Source: a virus. Taken from it: a stretch of DNA of 23,513 bases. This document shows positions 14,005 through 21,342 of this stretch, piece by piece. The DNA lies in the IMG/VR virus record IMGVR_UViG_3300037507_000049, positions 1-23,513 of that record; one strand, 5' to 3'. The position numbers and the translations under genes were made by a program. Numbering within the stretch: position 1 is the stretch's first letter; every line of letters begins with the position of its first letter. The notes beneath the pieces were generated by a model. It was given only the letters and a program-made list of their open reading frames with translations. It made no database searches and was not told the DNA's origin.

Positions 14005-14687
14005 TGAACTACGCTACCCTTTTCAAAACGATTCAAGGTTATCTGGAGAACGACTTTCCGTCGTTTACTGGCGCTGATTCGTCTGGATCGGGTACAGCGA
14101 CATTGACTGCCAAACAGCAGATTGATACGTTCATTACTCAAGCTGAGCAGCGCATTTACAACTCAGTACAGTTCCCGCAGTTTAGGAAAAATCAGACAGG
14201 TACGATGACAGGTGGGAACAAATACCTCGCTATGCCTTCTGATTTTTTAGCTGTATATGAGTTGGCGGTAACTAACCCAACAACAAGTGAATACGAATAC
14301 TTGTTGAACAAAGATGTTAGCTACATCCGCGCTTCGTATTCCAATCCGGCAACGACTGGAATTCCTAAGTATTACGCGCTTTTTGACGAAAATACGTTAA
14401 TTCTTGGGCCTACACCCACTTCAAATTACGCTGTAGAGATTCACTACTTCTACTATCCCGAGTCCATTACCACGGCGAACACAACTTGGCTTGGTGATAA
14501 CTTTGATTCGGTACTTCTCTACGGTTCCTTGATTGAAGGCTATACCTTCATGAAGGGTGAAGCTGATGTGATTGCCGGTTATGCCAAACGATACGAAGAA
14601 GCCATGATTCTTGCCAAACGTCTTGGTGATGGTATGGACCGCCGCGATGCTTACAGGTCTGGTCAGGTCAGGATGTCGGTGAACTAA
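14004..14687 (+). CDS. T7 gp11-like tail adaptor (putative)
   Basis: The 227-aa protein has an N-terminal helical bundle with a long disordered loop (residues 1-60: IDTFITQAEQRIYNSVQFP at about 40-58). A beta region follows (KYLAMPSDFLAVYELAV, LILGPTPTSNYAVEIHYFYY). The helical C-terminus (SVLLYGSLIEGYTFMKGEAD, about 169-188) ends in an Arg-rich DRRDAYRSGQVRM. This pattern is frequent in uncultured podovirus-like phages, where it is annotated as a tail tubular A or gateway-type adaptor linking portal and tail. TAATG overlaps on both sides tie it to its neighbours. The family placement is from memory; the structural role is fairly secure. Confidence 0.75.
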   Translation: MNYATLFKTIQGYLENDFPSFTGADSSGSGTATLTAKQQIDTFITQAEQRIYNSVQFPQFRKNQTGTMTGGNKYLAMPSDFLAVYELAVTNPTTSEYEYLLNKDVSYIRASYSNPATTGIPKYYALFDENTLILGPTPTSNYAVEIHYFYYPESITTANTTWLGDNFDSVLLYGSLIEGYTFMKGEADVIAGYAKRYEEAMILAKRLGDGMDRRDAYRSGQVRMSVN

Positions 14688-15118
14688 TGGCTTTTACTGG
14701 CAACTACACATGTAACTCCTTCAAGCAGCAATTGTTTGAGGGAGACTTTGATTTTTCTTCGAGCACGACACAGACTTTTAAAATCGCGCTGTACACCAAC
14801 GATGCCACGCTCGATCAGACTACTACGACTTACACGGGTACGACTGGCGAGGTTGTGGCTACGGGGTACACGGCGGGTGGAGAAGCCATCACTCCTTCAC
14901 TTGCTATTGATAGTTCCACAGGTATTGCTTATATTGACTTTTCTAATGCTTCTTGGAGTGGTGCTTTCACTGCTAGGGGTGCTTTGATTTATCGGGTTAC
15001 GACTGGTAACCCTGCAATCTGCGTACTTGATTTTGGTTCAGATAAGATTTCAACGACTACATTTGTGGTTGAGTTTCCTCCCAATACCAGCACCGGCGCA
15101 TTGATAAGGCTTTCATAA
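14687..15118 (+). CDS. Beta-rich virion protein, paralogue A
   Basis: The 143-aa protein has no enzyme motif and an alternating strand pattern: TFKIALYT (about 29-36), TGEVVATGYTAGGEAI (51-66), GIAYIDFSNASWSG and ARGALIYR (about 96-103). The landmarks FK-AL, GEV-ATGY--GG-A, -W- and R-A-IY are shared in the same order with the 150-aa product at 15998-16450, so the two are paralogues. The family is common in phage tail regions as an uncharacterised structural protein. Its start and stop overlap the flanking genes. Confidence 0.75.
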   Translation: MAFTGNYTCNSFKQQLFEGDFDFSSSTTQTFKIALYTNDATLDQTTTTYTGTTGEVVATGYTAGGEAITPSLAIDSSTGIAYIDFSNASWSGAFTARGALIYRVTTGNPAICVLDFGSDKISTTTFVVEFPPNTSTGALIRLS

Positions 15119-15996
15119 TGGGCACTCCTGTTGGATTCTTTTCTGAACCCCCAAGCGTTGTAATTGCTCCTATTCCGCCCAAGGATGACGATATTTGGAT
15201 GGCCTACGAAGAGTTTGAGATTCGTGGGGAACTAAACGTACCCATAGATATTATTAAAAGCCACGTATCTACTGGGTTGACCTATGGGTTTCATGATGTG
15301 GTGCCCCACCCCACGAATGATGTTGAAGTGATGTTAGTAGGGGGTGGACCCTCACTTGCCGAACACATAGGCACAATCAAACGGTTGCGCCAAGAGGGTG
15401 TAAAACTCATCACGATGAATAACGCGTATAGATACTGTATTGACCACGGGTTGATACCTTCTGCGCTTGTGATGGTTGATAGCAGAGACTTCAATGCTCG
15501 GTTTGTAGAGCCGATCATTCCTACATGCAAATACTTTCTCGCTTCTCAGTGCCATCCTTCAGTGTTTGAGAAAGTTCCCAAAGAACAGACATACATATGG
15601 CATACAAGTGCGGAAGAGATTCAAGGCGTTCTTAAAGATCATTACAAAGATAAGCAGTGGTATCACGTACCCGGAGGCTCTACGGTCTTGTTAAGAGCTA
15701 TTCCGCTGTTTAGAATGTTAGGGTTTAAACGGTTTCACATCTTCGGATGTGATTCGTGTCTGGAAGATGGTAAACATCATGCTTATTCACAGACAGAAAA
15801 CGACGGGCATCCTGTACTTTCAGTCAAAGTAGGGGACAAGGTGTTTCAGTGCCATCCTTGGATGTTGTCGCAGGCTAGAGAGTTCATCGACTTGATTAAA
15901 TACATGGGCGATGAAATGGAGCTTCAGATCTACGGTGGGCTTCTCCATCAAATTTTAGTGACTGGGGCGTCAAACGCCGATATCAAGGAGTATTGA
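15118..15996 (+). CDS. DUF115/Maf-like putative sugar transferase
   Basis: The 292-aa protein carries a Rossmann-like core. Landmarks are MLVGGGPSL (72-80), ITMNNAYRYCIDHGLIP (98-114), ALVMVDSRD (117-124), a VPGGSTVLL loop (184-192), and FKRFHIFGCDSC (203-214) followed by H220/H221. These match the DUF115 group, which includes bacterial Maf proteins that load nonulosonic sugars onto flagellin and the archaeal pterin enzyme MptE. A nucleotide-linked substrate is therefore likely; the actual reaction is not known here. The first 60 residues are extra. It shares TAATG overlaps with structural genes, so it is expressed with the tail. Virion glycosylation is my inference, and modification of host surface sugars is an alternative. 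Confidence 0.75.
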   Translation: MGTPVGFFSEPPSVVIAPIPPKDDDIWMAYEEFEIRGELNVPIDIIKSHVSTGLTYGFHDVVPHPTNDVEVMLVGGGPSLAEHIGTIKRLRQEGVKLITMNNAYRYCIDHGLIPSALVMVDSRDFNARFVEPIIPTCKYFLASQCHPSVFEKVPKEQTYIWHTSAEEIQGVLKDHYKDKQWYHVPGGSTVLLRAIPLFRMLGFKRFHIFGCDSCLEDGKHHAYSQTENDGHPVLSVKVGDKVFQCHPWMLSQAREFIDLIKYMGDEMELQIYGGLLHQILVTGASNADIKEY

Positions 15997-15997
15997 A

Positions 15998-16450
15998 ATG
16001 GCTGCATCAGCATGGGCACTTTATAACAAGGCTAAACGTTATATCGGTAACGGTACAATTCAGCTTGGTGTTGATAACTTTAAAATGGCGTTATTTAGAA
16101 CTGCTAGTAACGCAGCGACAGTGGGGCTAAGCACATATGCGTCACTTACCAGTGAGGTGTCTGCCACGGGCAGATATGTAACAGGTGGTTTTGCATTACC
16201 CCCGGCCACAGGGCAGTGGACAACAGGTGCTTCTGCGGGGCAAATGAAGTTCACTTACACGACTACTGGACTAACATTTACTGCATCCGGTGCGTCTATT
16301 AACGATATTCGTTATGCAGTGATTTACGAATCAAATTCTGCGGGTAAGCTGGTTTGCTATTGCGCGTTATCTAGTACTCAATTCACGGTGGCTTCACCCA
16401 ACACGTTGACGGTTCTACCTGCGACAAGCGGCGTATTTACGCTTACGTAA
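15998..16450 (+). CDS. Beta-rich virion protein, paralogue B
   Basis: The 150-aa protein begins MAASAWALYNKAKRYIGNG and continues with the same strand order as the product of 14687-15118: NFKMALFR (27-34), SEVSATGRYVTGGFALP, a QW strand and IRYAVIYES. The two genes flank the DUF115 gene. A tandem duplication followed by divergence is the simplest explanation. It starts one base after the previous stop and probably forms a small beta sandwich in the tail or head surface. No enzyme motif is present. Confidence 0.75.
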   Translation: MAASAWALYNKAKRYIGNGTIQLGVDNFKMALFRTASNAATVGLSTYASLTSEVSATGRYVTGGFALPPATGQWTTGASAGQMKFTYTTTGLTFTASGASINDIRYAVIYESNSAGKLVCYCALSSTQFTVASPNTLTVLPATSGVFTLT

Positions 16451-16459
16451 GAGTCTATA

Positions 16460-16906
16460 ATGGCTTTCGTCCTTGCTGATCGGGTTCAAGAAACCACGAC
16501 AACCACTGGCACGGGGACGGTAACCCTTGCCGGTGCATCAACCGGCTTTCAATCCTTCGCTGCGGTAGGTAACGGCAATACGACGTTTTATACGATTGCT
16601 GATTCGTCAGGTTCTAATTGGGAAATTGGGGTCGGCACTTACACCTCAAGCGGAACCACTCTTTCACGAGACACGGTGCTGTCTTCCAGTAACTCTGGAA
16701 GTTTGGTGGATTTCCCAGCAGGGACCAAGAATGTTTTTGTGACGTTTCCTGCTTCAAGTACTTTGTATGCGCTCAATAACACAACCATAGCCACGAATGG
16801 CGTCATACCATCAGGCGCTAATGCAACTGCTTTGGGGCCAATTACGATTAACACAAGCAAGTCAGTCACGGTGCCTACAGGTCAGGCGTGGCTTATTTGG
16901 GGGTAG
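16460..16906 (+). CDS. Beta-rich virion protein, 148 aa
   Basis: The product starts MAFVLADRVQETTTTTGTG and contains GFQSFAAVGNGNTTFYTIAD, GTYTSSGTTLSRDTVL and FPAGTKNVFVTFPA. I know this pattern as one of the commonest structural proteins in uncultured aquatic phages. It is nearly all beta with Thr/Ser/Gly repeats and ends VPTGQAWLIWG, a hydrophobic strand that may cap a trimer or join another protein. It could be the base of a tail fibre. It has no catalytic residues. Confidence 0.8.
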   Translation: MAFVLADRVQETTTTTGTGTVTLAGASTGFQSFAAVGNGNTTFYTIADSSGSNWEIGVGTYTSSGTTLSRDTVLSSSNSGSLVDFPAGTKNVFVTFPASSTLYALNNTTIATNGVIPSGANATALGPITINTSKSVTVPTGQAWLIWG

Positions 16907-16909
16907 AGT

Positions 16910-17347
16910 ATGAGTAATATCAAAGTCCAAGGTAATGCTTCCGGTTCAGGGACGCATACGCTCCAATCAGCTAATACAAGCAGTAATCGGACTGCGACGC
17001 TACCTGATGCCGACGAAACGCTAGGGTTTCTTGGCGCACCTCAAAATAGCCAAACGGGTTCAACCTACACGCTTGTTCTTACGGATGCTGGTGATCATGT
17101 TTACTTTACCGGTGGCTCTACAGCAACGCTTACAGTACCAACCAACGCTTCTGTAGCATTTCCTACAGGAACTGTTCTTCTTGTTGTAAATAACAACTCT
17201 GGTAACTTGACCATATCCGGTGCTGGTGTAACGTTTCAGCTAGCAAATGGTGCAACAGGTAACAGGACGGTGGCGACAAAAGGGATGGCTACGTTGTTAA
17301 AAGTAGCTACTGATACTTGGTACGTTTCTGGTGCGGGGGTAACCTAA
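16910..17347 (+). CDS. Beta-rich tail or fibre protein, 145 aa
   Basis: The N-terminus ([20 protein letters not shown], then [20 protein letters not shown]) is the type found at the front of many phage fibre proteins. It is followed by an all-beta domain ([17 protein letters not shown], then [17 protein letters not shown]) and a final [20 protein letters not shown]. Thr, Gly and Asn dominate. The gene overlaps the ATG of the polyglycine adhesin by one base (TAATG), so the two may be made together as parts of one fibre. Assignment to the tail is inferred from order and composition. Confidence 0.75.
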   Translation: MSNIKVQGNASGSGTHTLQSANTSSNRTATLPDADETLGFLGAPQNSQTGSTYTLVLTDAGDHVYFTGGSTATLTVPTNASVAFPTGTVLLVVNNNSGNLTISGAGVTFQLANGATGNRTVATKGMATLLKVATDTWYVSGAGVT

Positions 17348-19218
17348 TGGCTGGCGCATTATCGGCAATGATTGCCGCTGCCTTTTCTGGTGGCGGCGGA
17401 GGTGGCTACACAGTCGTCCAAACCTTTACCGCTACGTCTACTTGGACTTGCCCTGCTGGTGTTACAGAGGTTGAGTATTTGGTTGTGGCTGGTGGTGGTG
17501 GGAGTGGTGGGGATGGAGGTGGAGGTGGTGGAGCAGGTGGGTTTCGTACTGGAGCAGGTTTAAGCGTTACAGCAGGAACGGATTACACAGTAACCGTTGG
17601 AGGTGGCGGTGGAGGCGGTTTAGGTAGTGGAGGTGGTGCAACAGGAACATCTGGATCAAACTCAATTTTTAGCACCATTACGTCAGCCGGAGGAGGGGGT
17701 GGTGGTGGCTTTGATAAAGTCGGCGCTAACGGAGGTTCTGGCGGCGGGGCTGGCCCTGGTTATACTGGTTCAAAAGCCGGTGGGTCTGGTAACACGCCAT
17801 CTGTAAGTCCATCTCAAGGCAATAATGGTGGAACGTCCCCATCTAATCCTTCAACTCCTTTTAACGGTTCTGGTGGTGGCGGCGCAAGTCAAGTGGGTGT
17901 TAATGCCACAACCAGCGTTGCTGGTGGTGGTGGTAATGGGACAGCATCAACAATTAGCGGTTCATCAGTTACTTATGCCGGAGGCGGCGGTGGTGGGGTT
18001 GGTGGCGGCCCTAATTCAGGCGGTGCTGGAGGGTCAGGTGGTGGAGGTGCTGGTTCTACTGGTATCGGAGTAACTGGAACTGCTGGTACGGTTAATACTG
18101 GTGGAGGTGGCGGCGCTGGGAGCGGCAATGCTGGTAACGGCGCAGCAGGCGGCTCCGGCATTGTTATCCTCAAGTACACCGTAGCAAGCCAAACCGTATT
18201 TACGTTCAAAGGCACTACCAAATGGACATGTCCGACAGGTGTGACCAGCGTTGACTATCTTGTGGTTGCTGGTGGGGGTGGTGGTGGTGCAGGTGCAGGA
18301 GGTGGCGGTGGGGCCGGCGGATTTAGAACGGGTACTGGTTTATCTGTAACTGCTGGTAATGACTACACGGTTGTAGTTGGTGGTGGTGGAGCTGCGGTTA
18401 CAGCCAATCCACCAAAAGCTGGAATCAATGGATCTAACTCATCATTTTACGGCTCTCCTATATCTAACGACCCATCTATTTCCAATGCTTCTGGAACGGC
18501 GTCTTCAATTTCTGGAACAACGCTTACTGTAGGTGGAACAGTAACTAATACGTTTTATGCTGGTATGGCGCTGTCTGGAACAGGCGTAACCACAGGAACA
18601 TTTATTACTGCTTATGGGACAGGAACTGGTGGTGCTGGCACATATACGGTCAATGTAAGTCAGACTGTTTCAAGCACAACTATTACGGGAGCACTTAGCG
18701 GTATTAATGCTTTTGGTGGAGGTGGTGGAGGTGTATACCCTAGCACCGCTGGAAAATCAGGCGGTTCTGGCGGTGGCGGTGCTTGGGGTACTTCAGGTGG
18801 TTCTGGAATTTATCCAGGTTCACCATTTATATCAGGCACACTACAAGGAAATAATGGCGGCGGTTCATCAGGTTCTGCTCCTGCTTATGGTGGCGGTGGT
18901 GGTGGTGGAGCAAACCCTTTAACTGGGACGGGTTCAAATGGCACATCGTCTGCCGGTGGAAATGGTGGCAACGGAACCGCATCTTCTATTTCTGGCCCAT
19001 TAGTAACATATTCAGGTGGTGGTGGAGGCGGCGCAGCTACCGGCCCTGCTGGTTCAGGTGGGTCTGGAGGAGGCGGCGCAGGCGCTCCAGCAAGCGCATC
19101 TGCTACAGATGGAACAGCTAACAGCGGTGGAGGAGGAGGCGGTGAATGGTCGGATGCTTCCCCTTATGTATCCGGTAAAGGCGGCTCCGGTATCGTAATC
19201 ATCAAAATTAATCAATAA
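17347..19218 (+). CDS. Polyglycine tail adhesin with two tandem domains
   Basis: The 623-aa protein is dominated by Gly runs. Two homologous halves each start with a strand pattern, [20 protein letters not shown] (about 26-45) and [20 protein letters not shown] (about 286-305). Each then reads LVVAGGGG and GGFRTG-GLSVTAG-DYTV-VGGGG, and each ends GGSGIVI(L/I)K. This is the glycine-rich domain seen in phage host-recognition proteins; in phage S16 gp38 such segments pack as polyglycine-II helices. Only the second half has an extra Thr/Ser-rich beta module, roughly residues 375-452. I start at ATG 17347; an upstream frame extension to 17317 lies inside the previous gene. It is probably a receptor-binding tip. 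Confidence 0.82.
   Translation: MAGALSAMIAAAFSGGGGGGYTVVQTFTATSTWTCPAGVTEVEYLVVAGGGGSGGDGGGGGGAGGFRTGAGLSVTAGTDYTVTVGGGGGGGLGSGGGATGTSGSNSIFSTITSAGGGGGGGFDKVGANGGSGGGAGPGYTGSKAGGSGNTPSVSPSQGNNGGTSPSNPSTPFNGSGGGGASQVGVNATTSVAGGGGNGTASTISGSSVTYAGGGGGGVGGGPNSGGAGGSGGGGAGSTGIGVTGTAGTVNTGGGGGAGSGNAGNGAAGGSGIVILKYTVASQTVFTFKGTTKWTCPTGVTSVDYLVVAGGGGGGAGAGGGGGAGGFRTGTGLSVTAGNDYTVVVGGGGAAVTANPPKAGINGSNSSFYGSPISNDPSISNASGTASSISGTTLTVGGTVTNTFYAGMALSGTGVTTGTFITAYGTGTGGAGTYTVNVSQTVSSTTITGALSGINAFGGGGGGVYPSTAGKSGGSGGGGAWGTSGGSGIYPGSPFISGTLQGNNGGGSSGSAPAYGGGGGGGANPLTGTGSNGTSSAGGNGGNGTASSISGPLVTYSGGGGGGAATGPAGSGGSGGGGAGAPASASATDGTANSGGGGGGEWSDASPYVSGKGGSGIVIIKINQ
18469..18700 (+). other. Inserted beta module in the polyglycine adhesin
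   Basis: This coding segment interrupts the second glycine-rich half. The encoded stretch carries [20 protein letters not shown] and [18 protein letters not shown], a module type found scattered through phage structural proteins. The first half lacks it at the matching place ([14 protein letters not shown]). It looks like a late domain insertion. Confidence 0.6.
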
Positions 19219-19219
19219 C

Positions 19220-19474
19220 ATGACTACAAAAGTTTACAAATTTCTAGGCATTGATACAGCCATGCACTTGCTTCGTCCAGGTGCTAAATGGGAAATCAGT
19301 AACAACGTCTTTACTCGGTGGGATGATCCACGGCCATGCCCAAGCATTGAAGAAGTGTATTGGGTCATTGACAAGATCAGAGAGTTTGAGGACAGCATCC
19401 CTACTATTTACACCGACGAGCAACTGAAAGAGATGGGCATAGCCCGTGAGGAATTTGAACGTGCAGTTGCATAA
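19220..19474 (+). CDS. 84-aa protein downstream of the adhesin
   Basis: The product starts MTTKVYKFLGIDTAMHLLRP. It contains LRPGAKWEISNNVFTRWDDP (residues 18-37) followed by PSIEEVYWVIDKIREFE and an acidic helical end. It starts one base after the adhesin stop and overlaps the next gene by 14 bases. The pattern (a GA-W strand, a W-D-P turn, then a helix) recalls small proteins after tail-fibre genes that act as assembly helpers, such as XkdW-like proteins. This resemblance is weak. A fibre chaperone is therefore only a suggestion. Confidence 0.65.
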   Translation: MTTKVYKFLGIDTAMHLLRPGAKWEISNNVFTRWDDPRPCPSIEEVYWVIDKIREFEDSIPTIYTDEQLKEMGIAREEFERAVA

Positions 19475-20063
19475 CCTATTCCCCATCCCTGTAGGCTTTG
19501 CAGAGCTTGGCAGACCCTTAAGCGATGAGGAGTTGTTCTTCATCCGTGAGCTTGAGACTCGGCCAAACATGGGTAACACCACAAGTACAGATAACTTCGT
19601 ACTGCGTAACCCTGCGCTGACAAGCCTACGTTCGTTCATTGAAGATGCGGTATCGGATTACTTCAAAAGCACAGTCAATCCAAAGCACAACGTAAGCCTA
19701 AGAGTCACCCAAAGCTGGTGCAATTACTCAGAACCTGGGCAATACCATCACAAACACGCACACCCTAATAGCTACATCTCAGGTGTGTTTTATGTGCAGA
19801 CTAATGCCAACGACAGGATTTACTTCTACCGTGATGGTTGGCAGCAGATCAAGTTCCCACCTGAGACGTGGAACCCGTACAACTCAGAGTCATGGTGGTT
19901 TGAAGCTACAGCAGGAAAGCTGATTCTGTTCCCATCATCACTGACGCATATGGTTCCTGAAGTCAAAGGCGATGACACAAGAATCTCACTATCGTTTAAC
20001 ACCTTCCCAGTCGGTGTCGTCGGGGAAGAAATGGACTTAACTGGATTAAAGCTGGAGGCGTAG
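19461..20063 (+). CDS. 2-oxoglutarate/Fe(II)-dependent oxygenase
   Basis: I choose GTG 19461, seven bases after GAGGAA, giving 200 aa that start MQLHNLFPIPVGFAEL as usual for this family; GTG 19446 would add five residues. The double-stranded beta-helix core shows W87, a Y95-H-H-K-H99-A-H101 cluster in QYHHKHAHPNSYISGVFYVQ (H99 and H101 as likely metal ligands), distal H163 in LTHMVPE and R174 in DTRISLSFN for 2-oxoglutarate. Related proteins are frequent in cyanophage and other aquatic phage genomes, with unproven substrates. The position next to adhesin and fibre genes suggests hydroxylation of a tail protein, but a nucleic-acid or host target cannot be excluded. Confidence 0.85.
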   Translation: MQLHNLFPIPVGFAELGRPLSDEELFFIRELETRPNMGNTTSTDNFVLRNPALTSLRSFIEDAVSDYFKSTVNPKHNVSLRVTQSWCNYSEPGQYHHKHAHPNSYISGVFYVQTNANDRIYFYRDGWQQIKFPPETWNPYNSESWWFEATAGKLILFPSSLTHMVPEVKGDDTRISLSFNTFPVGVVGEEMDLTGLKLEA

Positions 20064-20426
20064 ATGGCTCACTTTGCCCGTATTGATGAAAATGGTGTGG
20101 TGCAACAAGTTGTCGTGGTGGACAACAAAGACACCTCTGATGCTTCTGGCGTAGAGAAAGAACATATCGGCGCAGCGCATCTTGAGAAGATTCTTGGCGG
20201 CACTTGGAAGCAGACAAGCTACAACGGCAACATCAGAAAGAACTACGCCGGGATCGGCTACACATACAGATCTGACATTGATGCCTTCGTGCCGCCACAG
20301 CCTTTTGCCAGTTGGATTTTGAACAACAACACGGCACAATGGGAGCCGCCCACACCCATGCCGACAGATGGAAAGATGTATAGCTGGGATGAAGCAACAA
20401 CTAACTGGATTGAGATTCTAGGATAA
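20064..20426 (+). CDS. Conserved tail-region protein, 120 aa
   Basis: The product begins MAHFARIDENGVVQQVVVVD and contains GGTWKQTSYNGNIRKNYAGI, FVPPQPFASWILN, and PMPTDGKMYSWDEATTNWIE. I recognise this arrangement from many cyanophage and other aquatic phage genomes, where it is an uncharacterised protein near tail fibres. The segments with W and conserved Pro look like a small beta fold ending in a short strand. GGAGG precedes the ATG, which follows the oxygenase stop directly. A structural or fibre-attachment role is inferred. Confidence 0.82.
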   Translation: MAHFARIDENGVVQQVVVVDNKDTSDASGVEKEHIGAAHLEKILGGTWKQTSYNGNIRKNYAGIGYTYRSDIDAFVPPQPFASWILNNNTAQWEPPTPMPTDGKMYSWDEATTNWIEILG

Positions 20427-20430
20427 CAAT

Positions 20431-21333
20431 GTGTTCGGCTTCTCAGCATTTGGTGGCGCAGCACTTGGTGCGACAGGCGAGAGCGGGTCTCCTCCCGTTA
20501 CCGAAGGCTGGGGGTATGACACTTGGGGTAGTAATCCTTGGGGCGGACTTAGTAATGCGGTAATCACACCCGCAACGGCAGCGCTAACAGCCACAGGTGC
20601 GGCTCCTACTTTATTAGTTGGTGAAAATATTACTCCTACAACAGGAGTAGTTAGCCTTAACGGGCAAACACCAATAATAAGCACCAATACGTTTATAACC
20701 CCAGCGACAGGCGCAATAGTTGCTACAGGTGCGGCCCCAGTCGTACAAACAGATTTCTTTATAACCCCTGCGGCTAATGATTTAACCTTTACTGGTTATG
20801 CTCCGAACGTTGAGCGAAGTGCGATTATTACTCCTCAGACGGGGGCGCTTTCGTTTACTGGCGCAGCACCTACCGTACTTGAAGGACGAGTAGCTATTCC
20901 TGGTACAGCGGATCTTATTGCCGCAGGTGTTGCTCCAAGTTTAAATTCAACTATCCAGCCAACTTCGGGAACGGTAACAACACAAGGGTATGCCCCAGCA
21001 GTAAGCACAGGACAAGTTGTAACACCAACCGGTGGGGCAGTCATTGTTGGTTCGGCACCTAGTGTTGTTGTTTCTGGGCTTGTCATTACGCCATCGACCG
21101 GAGCAGTAAGTGCGGTAGGGGCGGCACCTTCAGTTATAAGAGGGGTTGCTGTACAACCAGCCTCTGGCGCATTGAGTTTAGTAGGTAATGCGCCTACAAT
21201 TAACAATCCAAACTGGACACCAATTGATGATTCCCAGACCCCGAACTGGGGGAATATTGATGATTCTCAAACCCCGAACTGGGGCAGCGTTAATACTTCG
21301 CAGACACCGAATTGGTTGCCTGTTGCAGCATAG
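20431..21333 (+). CDS. Repeat protein with ten 22-aa units
   Basis: GTG 20431 has AGGA seven bases upstream. After a short N-terminus (MFGFSAFGGAALGATG) and a Trp/Gly-rich segment, residues 45-257 form about ten degenerate repeats of 22 aa with consensus ITPxTGAlsxtGaAPtv. The last 40 residues hold three 11-aa repeats of (I/V)(D/N)(D/T)SQTPNW(G/L)x. The regular spacing suggests a solenoid or a shaft with stacked strands. The C-terminal SQ-PNW motif is common at the ends of phage structural proteins. No enzyme motif is present. It is probably part of a tail fibre or spike, directly before the large fibre gene. Confidence 0.78.
   Translation: MFGFSAFGGAALGATGESGSPPVTEGWGYDTWGSNPWGGLSNAVITPATAALTATGAAPTLLVGENITPTTGVVSLNGQTPIISTNTFITPATGAIVATGAAPVVQTDFFITPAANDLTFTGYAPNVERSAIITPQTGALSFTGAAPTVLEGRVAIPGTADLIAAGVAPSLNSTIQPTSGTVTTQGYAPAVSTGQVVTPTGGAVIVGSAPSVVVSGLVITPSTGAVSAVGAAPSVIRGVAVQPASGALSLVGNAPTINNPNWTPIDDSQTPNWGNIDDSQTPNWGSVNTSQTPNWLPVAA
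20563..21201 (+). repeat. Coding array of about ten 66-base repeats
   Basis: The coding region of the repeat protein carries about ten 22-codon units starting ITP, IQP, VQP or similar. The DNA copies have diverged strongly while the protein pattern is kept, which indicates an old array under selection. Confidence 0.7.
21223..21315 (+). repeat. Three 33-base coding repeats
   Basis: Units start at 21223, 21256 and 21289 and encode DDSQTPNWG-type peptides. The first two are nearly identical in DNA and the third is more diverged. This suggests recent duplication of the C-terminal motif. Confidence 0.8.
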
Positions 21334-21342
21334 GAGCATTTC

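Noticed and set aside
16450-16465. TATAAT before the gene at 16460 as a promoter
   Set aside because: It is formed by the start codon region itself, has no -35 hexamer at the right distance and would start transcription inside the gene.
17317-17346. Upstream extension of the polyglycine adhesin (ten extra codons)
   Set aside because: It lies inside the preceding gene and has no start signals. The ATG at 17347 overlaps the previous stop as TAATG, the style used across this operon.
17825-19198. Leu/Val-rich and Pro-rich open frames in other frames of the glycine-rich gene
   Set aside because: They are by-products of the repeated GGN codons; hydrophobic or Pro runs appear mechanically in the shifted and reverse frames.
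20563-21315. Possible CRISPR-like array
   Set aside because: The repeats are in-frame coding units of 66 and 33 bases with no unique spacers between conserved repeats and no cas genes.
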